From NCBI RefSeq assembly GCF_040958095.1, contig NC_091165.1:31208186-31272185 (forward strand): 64,000 nucleotides of DNA. Direction: 5' to 3'. Below the pieces are notes generated by a model, which did no database searches, was not told the DNA's origin, and saw only the letters and a list, made by a program, of their open reading frames with translations. The position numbers and the translations under genes were made by a program. The stretch comes from Procambarus clarkii. Taxonomy: Eukaryota > Arthropoda > Malacostraca > Decapoda > Cambaridae. Below, piece after piece: positions 34,344 through 44,560 of this stretch. Position 1 is the first letter of the stretch; each line of letters starts with the position of its first letter.

Positions 34344-35434
34344 CAGGCATACCTCAGAATAAGAGTTTAATCCGTTCCTGGAGACGCCTCGCCTTCCGAA
34401 AACTCGCATTCCGAAGTTAATTTCCCCATAAGAAATAAAGGGAAATGAATTAATCCGTTCCTGACTACCCCAAAAACCCCACATCAAACTAAATTTTTAT
34501 ACCTAATTTACCTAATTCATCTAAATAAACCTACAAAACTGTGTTCCAGTTATTACTTACCTTGCTGTCGAGTGCTGTAGGCGTATGGAAGATGGTGAGG
34601 AGGGGGGAGGAGGAGAGGAGTTACTGTTTGGAAGGGGAGTCCCCTTCCATAATCACATCACATAACCCCATGCCTTGTAACACTATGGATACCACTTCTC
34701 TTTCTAAATTTTTCAAACCAGCCCCTGCTTGCCTTAAACTCTTTCTTATCTGCATCACTCGTTGCAGGGGTATTCTTTAGAAGGTCTTCGTGCAACACCC
34801 TGGCTTTCTCACAAATAATGGCCTCCGAAACACTATCACCCCTCAACTCCTTGTTGTGTATCCAAATTAATAACAACTTTTCCACTTCTTCAAGTATTTG
34901 TGGTCTTTGTGCCGTTAATGTTCTTACTCCTTTTGCCACTTTAGCACCCATAATCTTATTTTTCTTCCTAAGTATAGTGCATATTGTTGATGTGGCTTTG
35001 TTGTACTGCCTACAAAGTTCAACAACACGTGTACCGTTCTCATGCTTCCGAATGATCTCTTGTTTCTCCTCTATTGTCATCCTCACAGGAGCTTTCTGGC
35101 CTTTATCCTTACCACTGGCTTTCTTGGGACCCATGGTGAGATATATAATAACAAATTGTATAGACAAATCACCAAAAATCCAACAAAACACTGAAAATCC
35201 GCGAGAAGAATTGATGTGGGGGTAGTCACTGAGCGCCAGACAATAATAAACTGAGGGGCGGCGGGGCGGAGGGGCGACGAACGCGCTAGGTCGGCTGTAC
35301 GCGTATCAACAAACTCGCGTCCAAACTCGCCTCCCGAAGTAACCCTCGCCTTCTGAGACAAATTTTTGGAGTAAATACACCTCGCCTTCCGAAAACCTCG
35401 CATACAGGGACAATCGCATTCCGAGGTACCACTG
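34344..35434 (-). mobile_element. Tigger/pogo-like element, 1,091 bp, inside DIRS B gag
   Basis: Flanked by TA at 34,342-34,343 and 35,435-35,436. The ends are CAGGCATACCTCAGAATAAG and, for the right end read in reverse, CAGTGGTACCTCGGAATGCG. It keeps the N-terminal part of the transposase gene and lacks the catalytic domain. Confidence 0.85.
34658..35191 (-). CDS. Tigger transposase N-terminal DNA-binding region (truncated)
   Basis: The natural start is probably MGPKKASGKDKGQ (about 35,134). The frame includes VRMTIEEKQEIIRKHENGT, VVELCRQYNKATSTICTILR, RRPQILEEV-like sequence and ASRGWFEKFRKRSGIHSVTR. This is the pair of helix-turn-helix units (psq-like and CENP-B-like) seen in Tigger and jerky proteins, which bind the transposon ends. 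It stops at 34,658, before any DDE domain. As it is open for about 160 codons, it could still encode a DNA-binding peptide, but I have no evidence of expression. Confidence 0.75.
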   Translation of the reverse strand: MFCWIFGDLSIQFVIIYLTMGPKKASGKDKGQKAPVRMTIEEKQEIIRKHENGTRVVELCRQYNKATSTICTILRKKNKIMGAKVAKGVRTLTAQRPQILEEVEKLLLIWIHNKELRGDSVSEAIICEKARVLHEDLLKNTPATSDADKKEFKASRGWFEKFRKRSGIHSVTRHGVM

Positions 35435-36417
35435 TACGTCGGTTCCGTCCTTCCAGAGGTTTTCGGCTTATCGCATCCAACCTGGTGTGCGAGCGGCCTT
35501 TGCAGCTTACCTCCTACGTGACCCGGATTATGCCTTGGAAATGGATCCGTCCACGTTCAGGTTTGGGACTTCGTTCCCTTTCTGGCTCCGTTACGAGGTT
35601 CCGGAGTCGTCCTGGCTAGCAGACTGCCCCTTGTTTGGTCTGGATTCCTGGCATTCCTTCTGTCGTTCCCGCGCGCTGGAGTGGCGGGAGGCTTCCACGG
35701 TGCTTCAGGTTTTCCTGGGGGGTGGTCTTGAGTACCTGAATGAGTGCTTGTTTGCCCCTGCCCTTCCCCGCGATGTGGGCGTTATTCAGCTCCATGTGCA
35801 GGTTCCCTCCCTTTCGGCGGCGCTCGTGGCGGAGGACTTGCGCGCTCGGGGCCTTTTGTGTTCGGCCTTGCGGTTCTTTTCCCTCCTGGAGCTGTCTTCG
35901 GATTGGCTCGTGGAGGATGTGGGGACGCTTGGGTCCGTCCCGGGGTCCGGCACCTTGTCCTCGGCTGCGCGTTCGTCGGCTGCCTTGTTGAAGCTGTTCA
36001 CGCCGATTTTGCGGGATGCGGTTTCCCTGTTCTATGCTTCCCGTCTCGCGTGTCGGCAGGCGGTGCTGGGTTCCTCCGTGGAATCTGCTTGGGCTCTGGC
36101 TCTTAGGCGTTCTTCACCTTTTTGTCCTCTCCTGTTTGGGGAGTCGGCCGTGGCGCAGTTTATTCAGGCTGCGTCGGCGGCTTGTCGTCCGATGTCGGAC
36201 TTGTTGGTTTTCCGGGGGTCCCGGGGTGGGTCTTCCCGGAAAGGTCGTGCCAGGGCTCGGGGTTCCTCTCGTCGTGGTAGGCCTCTGGTGTCAGGTTTGG
36301 GGTTGGCTCCTCCTGCGGACCCTCCCTCGTCTGGTCGGCGCGGTGTTCGCGCTGTGCGGGGTTCTGGGTCTCGTAAGGGTCGCCGGCCCTTTCGCGGTTT
36401 GCCCCTTTGACGGGGCG

Positions 36418-38126
36418 ATGGGGGGGCGGCTTGCGCTGTTCGCCCGCGCCTGGTCCCACGATTCGTGGGCCTTTCGGGTCGTGTCTCGCGGCCTGCGGTG
36501 GCGTTGGGTGGCCCCTTCCCCCTTTGGGGGGTCGGGGCTGGCGGGGCAGGCTTCTTCCCCTGAGCTCTGTCGCGTCGTCTTGGAGTGGGTACGCTTGGGC
36601 GTCGTCGAAACGACGTCGTCCCTCAGATGGGTTTCCCGTCTGTTTCCGGTTCCGAAACGGGACTGCGCGGACCTGCGGTTCATTCTGGACTTGTCCCGTC
36701 TGAACCCCTGGGTTCATTGCCCCTCCTTTCGGATGACTACGCTGTCTCAGGTTCGGCTCCTCTTGGAGCCGGGAGCTTGGATGGTGTCCCTGGACCTCCG
36801 GGACGCTTATTGACATGTCCCGATTCATCCGCGGTTCAGGGACTGGCTCGGTTTTGTAGTGGGGCGTCTGAGTTACCGCTTTCGTTGTCTCCCGTTCGGG
36901 TTGAACCTGGCACCTCGCGTGTTCACACGCCTTACACGGGTTGTGGTGGCTCGTTTGCGTCTCCTAGGTGTTCGGGTGTTGGCCTACCTCGACGACTGGC
37001 TGGTTTGGGCTCCCAGCCAGTCAGCTTGCTTGCTAGCCAGGGATTTGGTTCTTTCCCAGCTCGCCGGGTTCGGGTTCTTGGTGTACTGGAGGAAGTCCCA
37101 TCTGGTTCCCTCTCAGGTTCGGACTTGGCTGGTTCTCGTTTGGGACTCTCGAACCGCCTCCTTGTCTCTCCTCCGGAGTCTCTCCTGCGGCTGCGGTCCC
37201 GCCTTCGTCTGTTTCTGGAGGGTCCTCGGGTCACCCGGCGGTTGCTCGAGGGGCTGTGCGGGAGCCTGAACTTCGCGATGGTGGTCTACCCGCTGGGTCG
37301 GGTTTGGCTTCGTCGTCTGTTCCGGTTCCTTCAGGGTTCCCCCTTCCGCCTCTCTCGCGATCGCAGAGTTCGACCCCCGGGGGCCTTGCGTCGGTTGCTG
37401 CGTCACCTTCTTCCCCTTAGGGTTTTTCGGGGTTCAGTGCCTTGGCGCCTACCTGAGCCCTCGCTCGATGTGTACACGGATGCGTTGTCTCTCGGCTGGG
37501 GTTTTGTGACCAGTGCTCACCAGGCCGGCCAGGGGCGTTGGGATCCATCCTTCCATCGAGCTCACAGCACGGTGCGGGAGTTCGCGGCAGTGTGGTTTGC
37601 TCTTGAGAGGATTTGGGTGGCCCGCGGATCGACGATTCGGCTCCATTCGGACTGCTCTCTGGTGGTTCATTGCCTGAACCGCGGGGATTCGATGCAGTCC
37701 TTGTCTCTTTGGGGTTGGTCGCTTCGGGTGACTCGTCTGCCGAGTTCTCGGGGTTTGGCTCTCCTGGCGGTTCACGTACAGGGAGTGTCCAACGTCTTGG
37801 CCGACGTCCTGTCTCGCTTCATTCCCCTCTCCACGGAGTGGACGGTCGACGACGAGTCCTTCCATTGACTTTGCCAGACGTTTGGGCGCCCCGAGGTGGA
37901 CCTCTTCGCGTCGGCGTGGTCGTGGCGTCTTCCCGTGTATGCGGCGCCCTTCCCCGATCACGAGGTTGTCGGGGTCGATGCCTTTCGGCTAGACTGGTCG
38001 AGGTGGGGGTTCCTGTACCTCTTTCCCCCAGTTCGGCTGTTGCTCCAAGTCTTGACTCTCTTAGAGACTTACCAGGGGAGAGTTGTCCTTCTGGCCCCTT
38101 GGTGGTCAGCCGAGCCTTGGTTTTAG
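36418..38126 (+). pseudogene. DIRS B reverse transcriptase-RNase H
   Basis: It starts at ATG 36,418, eight bases after the gag stop, in a different frame (MGGRLALFARAWSHDSW). RT motifs: VSRLFPVPKRDCADLRFILD, VSLDLRDAY, then YRFRCLPFGLNLAPRVFTRL and VLAYLDDWLVWAPSQS with the catalytic Asp pair. A TGA at 36,811-36,813 replaces the TGG codon that DIRS D has in AYWHIPIHP. A frameshift lies near 37,130-37,230. RNase H follows: WRLPEPSLDVYTDALSLGWG, HRAHSTVREFAAVWFALERI, IRLHSDCSLVVHCLNRGD and SNVLADVLSR. A second TGA at 37,866-37,868 precedes PEVDLFASAWSWRLPVY and the WSRWGFLYLFPP segment typical of DIRS. Three to four lesions make it inactive. Confidence 0.85.
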
Positions 38127-38239
38127 GCGCTGGTTGCTCGGTGTCCGAATCCGAGGGTTTTCCCGCGGCTCCGCCTTTTTCAGCAGATCGGGCTGGTACG
38201 TCACGTGGCTAGTTCGATCTTCTCCTCGATTCTTCGCAT

Positions 38240-39004
38240 ATGGGTTTTTTGACTCGAGTTTATCATCATCTCTATGGTGATCAGGTGGCCTCCTTGTTGG
38301 TGTCCCACCTGAGGGCTTCTTCTCGGCGGCAATATGAAGTTTCCTGGCGGTCCTTCTGTTTCTTTTTGTGTCTTCGTCGTGTTAGTTCCTTGTCTGTTCA
38401 GCTGGTCTTGTCCTTCCTCTCGTGGTTGTTTCAGGACCGTCATCTTATGCCTAACACTGTCGCCTCGTATCGTGCGGCGCTGGCGGAGCCGCTTCAGCTT
38501 GCCTTCGGTATCGATGTTATGTTTGCGCCGTTTCACAAGCTGTCTCGTGCATTGTTTCACCTCCGGCCTGCTCATGCGCCGCCTGAGCCGTCCTGGTCTT
38601 TGGACAGAGTGCTCGCTTTCCTTTCGTCTCCTCGTTTTGTTGTGGCCCCTTTGGTCCAGGATTGTTTTTCCAAGGCTCTTTTCTTGTTGGCTTTGGCCTC
38701 TGGGGGTCGGGTAGGGGAGCTTCATGCTCTCCTCCGGCGCAGGGGTTTCTGCTCTTTAGTTTGTGGAGATTGTTTTGTTTGCTTGCAGCCGTCTCCTTCT
38801 TTTCTGGCGAAGAATGAGACTGCTGCGTTCTGGAGGGGTCCGTGGGTGGTTGATGTTTGGTTGGTCAGGCCGTGGGTGCATCATGTTTTGTGTCCGGTTG
38901 CGGCACTTCGCCGTTATTTGTGCGCCACAGCTTCTGTGTCCGGGGACGCGCTGTGGGTTGATCCGGTTTCCCTTCTTCCCTGTTTGCGGGTTCGGGTCTC
39001 CTAG
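38240..39004 (+). pseudogene. DIRS B tyrosine recombinase, C-terminally broken
   Basis: The enzyme that would integrate the circular DNA copy. The 254-codon frame has a helical core-binding part (LRASSRRQYEVSWRSF, MPNTVASYRAALAEPL) and the start of the catalytic domain with the first Arg in LALASGGRVGELHALL. The frame stops at 39,002-39,004. After a shift, VIKSSQPAVYPRAHDVHKF (about 39,020-39,075) supplies the His region, and then the sequence jumps to the element's end. The nucleophile Tyr seen in DIRS C (AAHYLVN) is absent. It overlaps no other gene and lies about 110 bp after the RNase H segment. Confidence 0.8.
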
Positions 39005-39750
39005 GTCGTCCACAGGGTTATTAAGTCCAGCCAGCCTGCGGTCTATCCCCGTGCCCATGACGTTCATAAGTTCCCGGCTCTTGCTGCCGTCTGGCGTTTC
39101 ATTACATTCAACGCTGGTTTTTTTCTTCTTTTTATCAGACGATTTTTACATAAAACTTATACACCTGACTGCACGTAAGCCTGTCTGTAAGGGTGCCAAT
39201 TTTGGAGAAAATTGGTTGATGTCAACTTCAGCCACAGATTTTAGAACCTTAGACTTTATTATTTGCTGTTTTTTTTTCAATTGACATAAACGTTCAAATA
39301 ACTTTTTAATTTTTTATTCAATTTACATGAAACTTACACAGTATATGTAGAGTGCATGTCTCTAAATGTTGTAGATAGCTTTTTTCTCTAAGTTCAGTTA
39401 TTGATTTTATAATAGCAATAAACATGCCATATTTGCATAATTTTTTGGGGGAAACTTTGAAAATTTGTATTAGGAAAACTAAAGATGTTTTGGAAATTAT
39501 CTATCTACAGATCCTTTATTATATGCTAATATGTCAGAAAAGTGTCACAGAATAATTATATCTGAAAAGTGTGTTTATTTATTCAGACTTGAAAATGTGT
39601 AAAAAATGTTGAAAAAAACAAAACAAAAAATCTCCCTTTCTATTTACGCTGCAGTACTGACTTGGGACAATTGCAGCCCTTTTCATATACAACTAGTAAA
39701 AAAATATTGGTTGACATTGAACAACTTTTCCGAATCCAACCTAATGGCCC

Positions 39751-39834
39751 ATGAATGGCAATATACTAAAGAATTGTTCATGACTTTTGTTAGGCCAAAG
39801 CTAGAATATGCAGCTGTTGTGTGGTGCCCATATC
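39751..39834 (+). pseudogene. LINE B1, part 2
   Basis: Resumes at GAATGGCAATATACTAAAGA and encodes LFMTFVRPKLEYAAVVWCPYL, the piece missing after part 1. It is cut at TTAA (39,835-39,838) by element E2 and continues at 41,432. Confidence 0.85.
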
Positions 39835-41431
39835 TTAACCCTCAAACCACTAGGGGCCCTAATGGAATTCACACCCACAGGCGCAAAAAAAAAAAAAATT
39901 CCAAAAAATTCTTTCGTCTTATAGAAGTGTTCATTTTTGTTCCCTGATCACGGAAAAAATAACAAAAAAATCGAGGTGGCATATTTTAGCCGCAATAGGG
40001 TAGGGAAGTGTGGCAAAAAAGGGGCGTTGGCAGAGCCTTCGCCAGATGAGGTCTACTCCGCCCGAGCTGTCAGACGGCAGTTGCCACAAATATATTATTA
40101 CCTAATTATTTCAATGTCTCTGATTGATTTTTTCTTAGTTTTTTTGCAGTAATATTATTCCATACAGTGAATTGTGGTATATTTATATTATAAAATGTGT
40201 GAACCATCGCTGTACTCAAAATTATGGTGTGCATATTAGTGATTCAATTATTATGTTCATAAAACAATAAACAAATAGTTTTGCTGTTGTTACACTATAT
40301 ACACAGGTTATATATAAGTATTTGCACGTTTTGTACACCATAACGAACTACTAAGTTGGTCTTGTGAGTCAAAAAGCAACGAGGAGTGACCGCCAAACAC
40401 CAGCGAGCCACTCACTGCCACTCCCTCCCTCAACACCACCTCACTCACCCTCATTCACCTCCTACAATACTCTTTCTGTATTTATTCACTATACACAGAC
40501 ATTATATATACGTATTTACATGTTTTGTTCACCATAACTGTACATCTAAGCTTGTATGGTGAGTAAAGGCCACAAAGACGTAGCTACTCACACAGGCAGC
40601 TGATCGGCGGCCGCCCTCAAGGCCAGACGCACTAATATTTGTCCTTCAACAATATTGTTTGTGGTGTTATTACGCTATATACACATATTATATATAGGTA
40701 TCTACCTGTTTTATTCACCATACCTGAATAAATAAGCTGGTATGGTGCCCAAAGACCATAGTGGCCATCAGTAAACACCATGCCAAGACGTGCAGACGAC
40801 GCTCCTCCCTCACCAAAATGGCGGCTCCCAACCTACTCCTCTCGCTGTTATCACACTCTATACACACGTTATATATAAGTATCTACATTTGTGTTCACCA
40901 TATCGAACCACTAAGTTGGTATGGTGAGTGCAGTCAATAAATGGTGGCCACACATAGTCAGAAGACGACGCCACAACCCTCCCTCGCACAGCCTTACGCC
41001 TCCCTCCATGGAGCACAGCGCTAAATATCACCACAATCCTGCTATTATCAGAATCCTGGTCAGTTTTATCACAGTCAGGGGGCTTCAGTAATACTATCAC
41101 TGCTAAATAATAGCAGTATCATATATATATTGGTATTTGTAGGCGATGCTGTGGTCACAAGCTGAACAGCGGTGCTGTGAGCTCGTGCTGCGTGCGCCAG
41201 CCTTGGTGGCTTGCTCAATACTGACGCTGTAGCACCCAAGAATGTTGGCCTGGATTTTTTTTCTAGGTGGCATCTGGCAACTATCGGTCGTGGCTGTACT
41301 ATAGCTGCCCCTATCCCAGGCGGGGAGTTTAAATTATAGCGCTAGACACGAAATCATATATAAATGATGTGCGCGGTTTCAGTTTTGTCACTGATATCAT
41401 TTATGTATGATATGCGCGGTTTGAGGGTTAA
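39835..41431. mobile_element. TTAA element E2: non-autonomous piggyBac-like, 1,589 bp
   Basis: Exact TTAA duplications (39,835-39,838 and 41,428-41,431) flank 39,839-41,427. The ends are inverted: CCCTCAAACC at the left and the same for the right read in reverse. Removal restores the LINE B codons for PYLKKHINK. It holds no transposase. The interior matches element H, including four of the 185-200 bp tandem units (near 40,285, 40,488, 40,673, 40,854), GACGACGC and CACCAAAATGGCGGCTCCCA. Confidence 0.9.
41353..41427 (-). promoter_or_regulatory. Subterminal palindrome pair of E2 (right end)
   Basis: ATCATATATAAATGAT (41,353-41,368) and ATCATTTATGTATGAT (41,396-41,411) have complementary arms and lie 43 bp apart, each followed by TGCGCGGTTT-type sequence. 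The outer one is 16 bp from TTAA. The layout equals that of the piggyBac left end. Confidence 0.6.
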
Positions 41432-41880
41432 GAAGCACATCAACAAACTGGAAAAGGTGCAAAGACATGCTACTAAGTGGCTCCCAGAACTGAAGGGCAA
41501 GAGCTACGAGGAGAGGTTAGTGGCATTAAATATGCCAAAACTAGAAGATAGAAGAAAAAGAAGTGATATGATCACTACGTACAAAATAGTAACAGGAATT
41601 GATAAAATCGACAGGGAAGATTTCCTGAGACCTGGAACTTCAAGAACAAGAGGTCATAGATTTAAACTAGCTAAACACAGATGCCGAAGAAATATAAGAA
41701 AATTCACTTTCGCAAACAGAGTGGTAGACAGTTGGAACAAGTTAGGTGAGAAGGTGGTGGAGGCCAAGACCGTTAGTAGTTTCAAAGCGTCATATGTCAA
41801 AGAGTGCTGGGAAGACAGGACACCACGAGCATAGCTCTCATCCTGCAACTACACTTAGGTAATTACACTTAGGTAATTAC
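41432..41880 (+). pseudogene. LINE B1, part 3 and 3' tail
   Basis: The C-terminal end of the LINE B polyprotein: KKHINKLEKVQRHATKWLPE, MPKLEDRRKRSDMITTYKIV, KFTFANRVVDSWNKLGEKVV, with stop at 41,832-41,834. The tail is (ACACTTAGGTAATT)n. ACAC at 41,881-41,884 repeats 28,927-28,930, a plausible target duplication. H resumes immediately. Confidence 0.85.
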
Positions 41881-42365
41881 ACACAGTCAGAAGACAACAC
41901 CACCACCCTCCCTCCCTCCCACAGCATTACTCCTCCCTCCATGGAGCACAGCACTAAATATCACCACAATCCTGCTATTATCAGAACCCTGGTCAGTTTT
42001 ATCACAGTCCGGGGTCTTCTGTAATAATATCATCGCTACATAATAGCATGAGCAAGTATATTATGGCTTTTTAGGTGATGCTGTGGTCACAAGCTGAACA
42101 GCAGTGCTGTGAGCTCATGCTGCGTGCATCAGGCTTGGTAGTTCACTCAATACTGAGGCCCCTAACACCCGGGAATTTGGCACACGATTTTTTTTTTTTA
42201 AATGGCGTCTGTTTTCAAGAGCCCTGATGAAGGTGTGGTGAACCCCGTGTATCCGCGGGCCGTTTAAATCTTACGTAGTACTCCAAAGCATCATATGATG
42301 CGATGCGCAATTTACTGCAAGTCGGTCAAAGCATCATATGATGCGATGCGCAACTAAAGGGTTAA
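41881..42365. mobile_element. TTAA element H, right part
   Basis: Continues the sequence interrupted at 28,930 (AGTCAGAAGACAACACCACC), runs parallel to E2 (CTATTATCAGAACCCTGGTC, GTGATGCTGTGGTCACAAGC), and ends AACTAAAGGG followed by TTAA (42,362-42,365). Confidence 0.75.
42288..42361 (-). promoter_or_regulatory. Subterminal palindrome pair of H (right end)
   Basis: Two perfect palindromes GCATCATATGATGC at 42,288-42,301 and 42,331-42,344, 43 bp apart, each followed by GATGCGCAA. The outer one is 17 bp from TTAA. The arm sequence differs from the piggyBac and E2 palindromes, but spacing and the TGCGC flank are the same. Confidence 0.65.
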
Positions 42366-42460
42366 GAAACATGGGGCAGCCTACCTGCTGAACACCGAAT
42401 GAACCTTTTTGACATTTGTTCTGTTTAAAAATTTTTTTTATTTATTTTATTTTTTTTATT
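42366..42460 (-). repeat. Single inverted unit of the H-type 110-bp repeat
   Basis: GAAACATGGGGCAGCCTACC, TGAACACCGAATGAACC and GACATTTGTTCTGTTT are the reverse complement of the units at 27,385-27,725. It is probably the remains of an older H-type copy into which H was inserted, cut off by DIRS C. Confidence 0.6.
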
Positions 42461-43569
42461 TTTTTCTGGGGGAAGCCCCTACGGCTCCCCGGAGCTATCC
42501 ATGGCTGATATGGATACCCTAACTATTTTGCATCAGTCGATGTGGGTGGAGTTCTAGGCCTACCGGGAACCACGAGGCAGAACCTGGCCCCCTCAGAGAG
42601 GCACAGGGAGCAATGGCCCATAGAAATGCACGTGTGATTTGGAGCATTTGGTCGTGTGGCTCCAGTTCCGGTCTTGTCTCAGTGCTGTGACTTGTTTGCA
42701 GTGCTGCTCTTACGGTGGTTCTGAAGCTATCAGGCTTCACAGAACCTCCGTGAGCTGGGAGTAGTATTCTCAGGTACTTGGGCTGCATGTGCTTAGGGTC
42801 ATCTTCCCTGAGTGCCCTGTAAGTACCACCCTTGGGGCTTGGGGTTGCCTTCCACAAGTCACCTTGGGTCTACCTCTGTTGGCTTTTCGCTGCTTGGCGT
42901 TTGGCCGCCCCCGAGGGTTAGGGGGTTTTACTCCCTTGTTTACCATGGGGTAAGTGGTAGTTACAGCACTGGTGGGGCGCAGGGTACTGCATAGCTAGTT
43001 TTCACCTATGACAGCGGCCGGCTGTGTTCCCTCTGGGTATGTTGTCCACTTGCGTGGTTTTTCTTTTATATTTGTTTTTGCCTGGTAGGGGGGTCTGCCT
43101 TGTGTTCCCCCCCCTTATATTAGGTTCGTTTGTGTGGTGGCACCCCCTGCTTCGCCCTCACGGGTGGACACGTCCCGTGGGTTCAGCTTTAGCAGTTTGC
43201 TTGGTAGTTTGGGGCGCCGGTTAGCAGTGCCCTGCCTTGGATAACCCTTAGCAGACCCAGTCTAGGGGCCATGGGGAACCCCCCGGGGGCTCTCGGGTCC
43301 GATAGTGGAGATCCTTGCGTCCCCTCTCGCTTTTGTGCGAGTTGAGGGTTGCTCTGTCCCTTTGTCTCAGGGTGACTCCTTGTTTTTGCCTCCGTCATGC
43401 TGCCTGTTGGGTCGGTGACACATTCGACCTTAAGTCCCCTTCAGTTTTAGACCCCTTGGTCCGGGTGCTGCTTGCTCGGTGTGCGAACCCGGTTTGCCAG
43501 GGATGTTTTCCGTGGATCTGCCTCTTCTAGCGGGTCGGACCGATCTGGTATATGACTGGTCTTCTCCGC

Positions 43570-44560
43570 TCTTTGCATCTCGTCTTTTTGACGCTGGTTT
43601 ATCACCATTTGTATGGTGATCAGGTGGCTTCGTTGATGGTGGCCAACTTGAGAGCTTCATCTCAGCGATTCTTTCTGCCATTTTCTCTCTCTTCGTAGGT
43701 TGTCTTTTATTTCTTATTGGGTTATCTTGTCCTTTCTACCTTGGCTTTTTTCAGGAGCATCATTTGATGCCTAATACTGTCATCTCGTATCGTGCAGCAC
43801 TGGTGGAGCCGTTCCAGCTTGTGTTCGGGGTGGATGTCACTATTTCCCCATTCTGTAAGCTTTCTCGTGCTTTGTTTCACCTCCAGCCTGATCATGCGCC
43901 GCCTGAGCTGTCCTGGTCCTTGCACAGGGTGCTCTCCTATTTTTCCTCTCCTCGGTTTGTGGTGGCCCCTTAGGTTCAAGATTGCTTTTCCAAGGTTCTG
44001 TTTCTGTTGGCAATTGGCCTCTGAGGGTCAGTTCGGTGAGCTTAATGCTCTCCTCCAGTGCAGGGATTTCTGCTCTTTCAGTCCTGGTGGTCGGGTTGTT
44101 TGATTGCAGCCTTCTCCTTCTTTTCTGGCGAGGAACGAGATGGCTGCTTTCCAGAGGGGTCCTTGGGTCATTGATACTGGGTTAGTCAGGCCAGGGGGTG
44201 TATGATATGTTATGTCCGGTTGCGGGTTTTTGCCATTATCTGTGCGCTTTGGCTTCGATGGCCGGGGATGTGCTTTGGGTTGATCCAGTTTCCCTCATTC
44301 CCTGTTCCAAGGCTCGGGGTCTTTCAGGTCACCTGCAGGGTTATTAAGTCTAGCCAGCCTGCAGTCTATCCTAGTGCCCATGATGTTTGAAAGTTTACTG
44401 CATTGGCTGCCGTGTTTTGCAACATGTCCTGGGCTGATATTCGGGTGTGGTGATTTTGAAGGTCAAACGGGGTCCTGGCTGCCCATTATTTGGTTAACAT
44501 TCCTGCTCCTGGACGTTCCTGTGGTGCTTTGGGTCGCAGGTTGCAGCCAGTTGTCTTGAC
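43570..44560 (+). pseudogene. DIRS C tyrosine recombinase remnant
   Basis: Pieces in several frames match DIRS B: MPNTVISYRAALVEPFQLVF, LSRALFHLQPDHAPPELSWS and SSPRFVVAP. Beyond the point where B is truncated, C still shows PSAHDV, MSWADIR and VLAAHYLVNIP, which give the His position and a candidate nucleophile Tyr. Many stops and shifts are present. Confidence 0.7.

Larger units (their letters stand above)
33521..36410 (+). pseudogene. DIRS B gag-like protein, interrupted by Tigger
   Basis: A structural protein of about 600 codons once the insert is ignored. The frame begins at GTG (33,521), where DIRS D has ATG, then VTPESPLAVCEFEGCSVPL and CFCLCHAACWVGDTFDPESC, a Cys/His cluster conserved in all copies here. 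A Pro/Ser-rich middle follows. At 34,343 the Tigger splits it, and it continues at 35,437 with PSFQRFSAYRIQPGVRAAF, YLLRDPDYALEMDPSTF and a basic tail ending GSRKGRRPFRGLPL at the TGA (36,408-36,410). Removing 34,344-35,436 restores the frame exactly. No homology to a named Gag domain is claimed; the call rests on position before RT. Confidence 0.7.
32441..39117 (+). mobile_element. DIRS B: DIRS1-like retrotransposon
   Basis: Order on the plus strand: a 5' terminal region with a hairpin (32,447-32,467), a long untranslated leader to 33,520, gag (33,521-36,410), RT-RNase H (36,418-38,126) and tyrosine recombinase (38,240 onward). The element ends in GGCGTTTCATTACATTCAACGC (39,095-39,116), which is found in reverse in DIRS C at 44,667-44,688. 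Such elements are copied by RT and integrated by a tyrosine recombinase rather than a DDE integrase, and DIRS1-like elements are known from decapods. The recombinase C-terminus and the 3' terminal repeat are missing. Confidence 0.85.
32105..39750. mobile_element. AT-rich TIR element carrying DIRS B
   Basis: The ends are inverted repeats: GGGGGCATTAGGTTCCGATT at 32,105 onward, and GGGCCATTAGGTTGGATTCG for 39,750 read in reverse. Without DIRS B it is about 1 kb of AT-rich DNA (32,105-32,440 and 39,118-39,750) with no gene. It begins immediately after the right TTAA of piggyBac and ends immediately before LINE B1 resumes. I cannot identify the superfamily or a clear target duplication. Confidence 0.6.

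Noticed and set aside
36811..37868. In-frame TGA codons in DIRS B pol as recoding of Trp or selenocysteine
   Set aside because: DIRS D has TGG at the first site and a frameshift also lies between the two TGAs; simple decay explains them.
33744..38725. Long minus-strand frames opposite DIRS B gag and pol
   Set aside because: Shadows of the coding strand with Arg/Pro-rich low-complexity content.
32105..39750. Large virus-like or Polinton-type element
   Set aside because: No polymerase B, integrase or capsid frame is visible; the coding content is entirely DIRS B.
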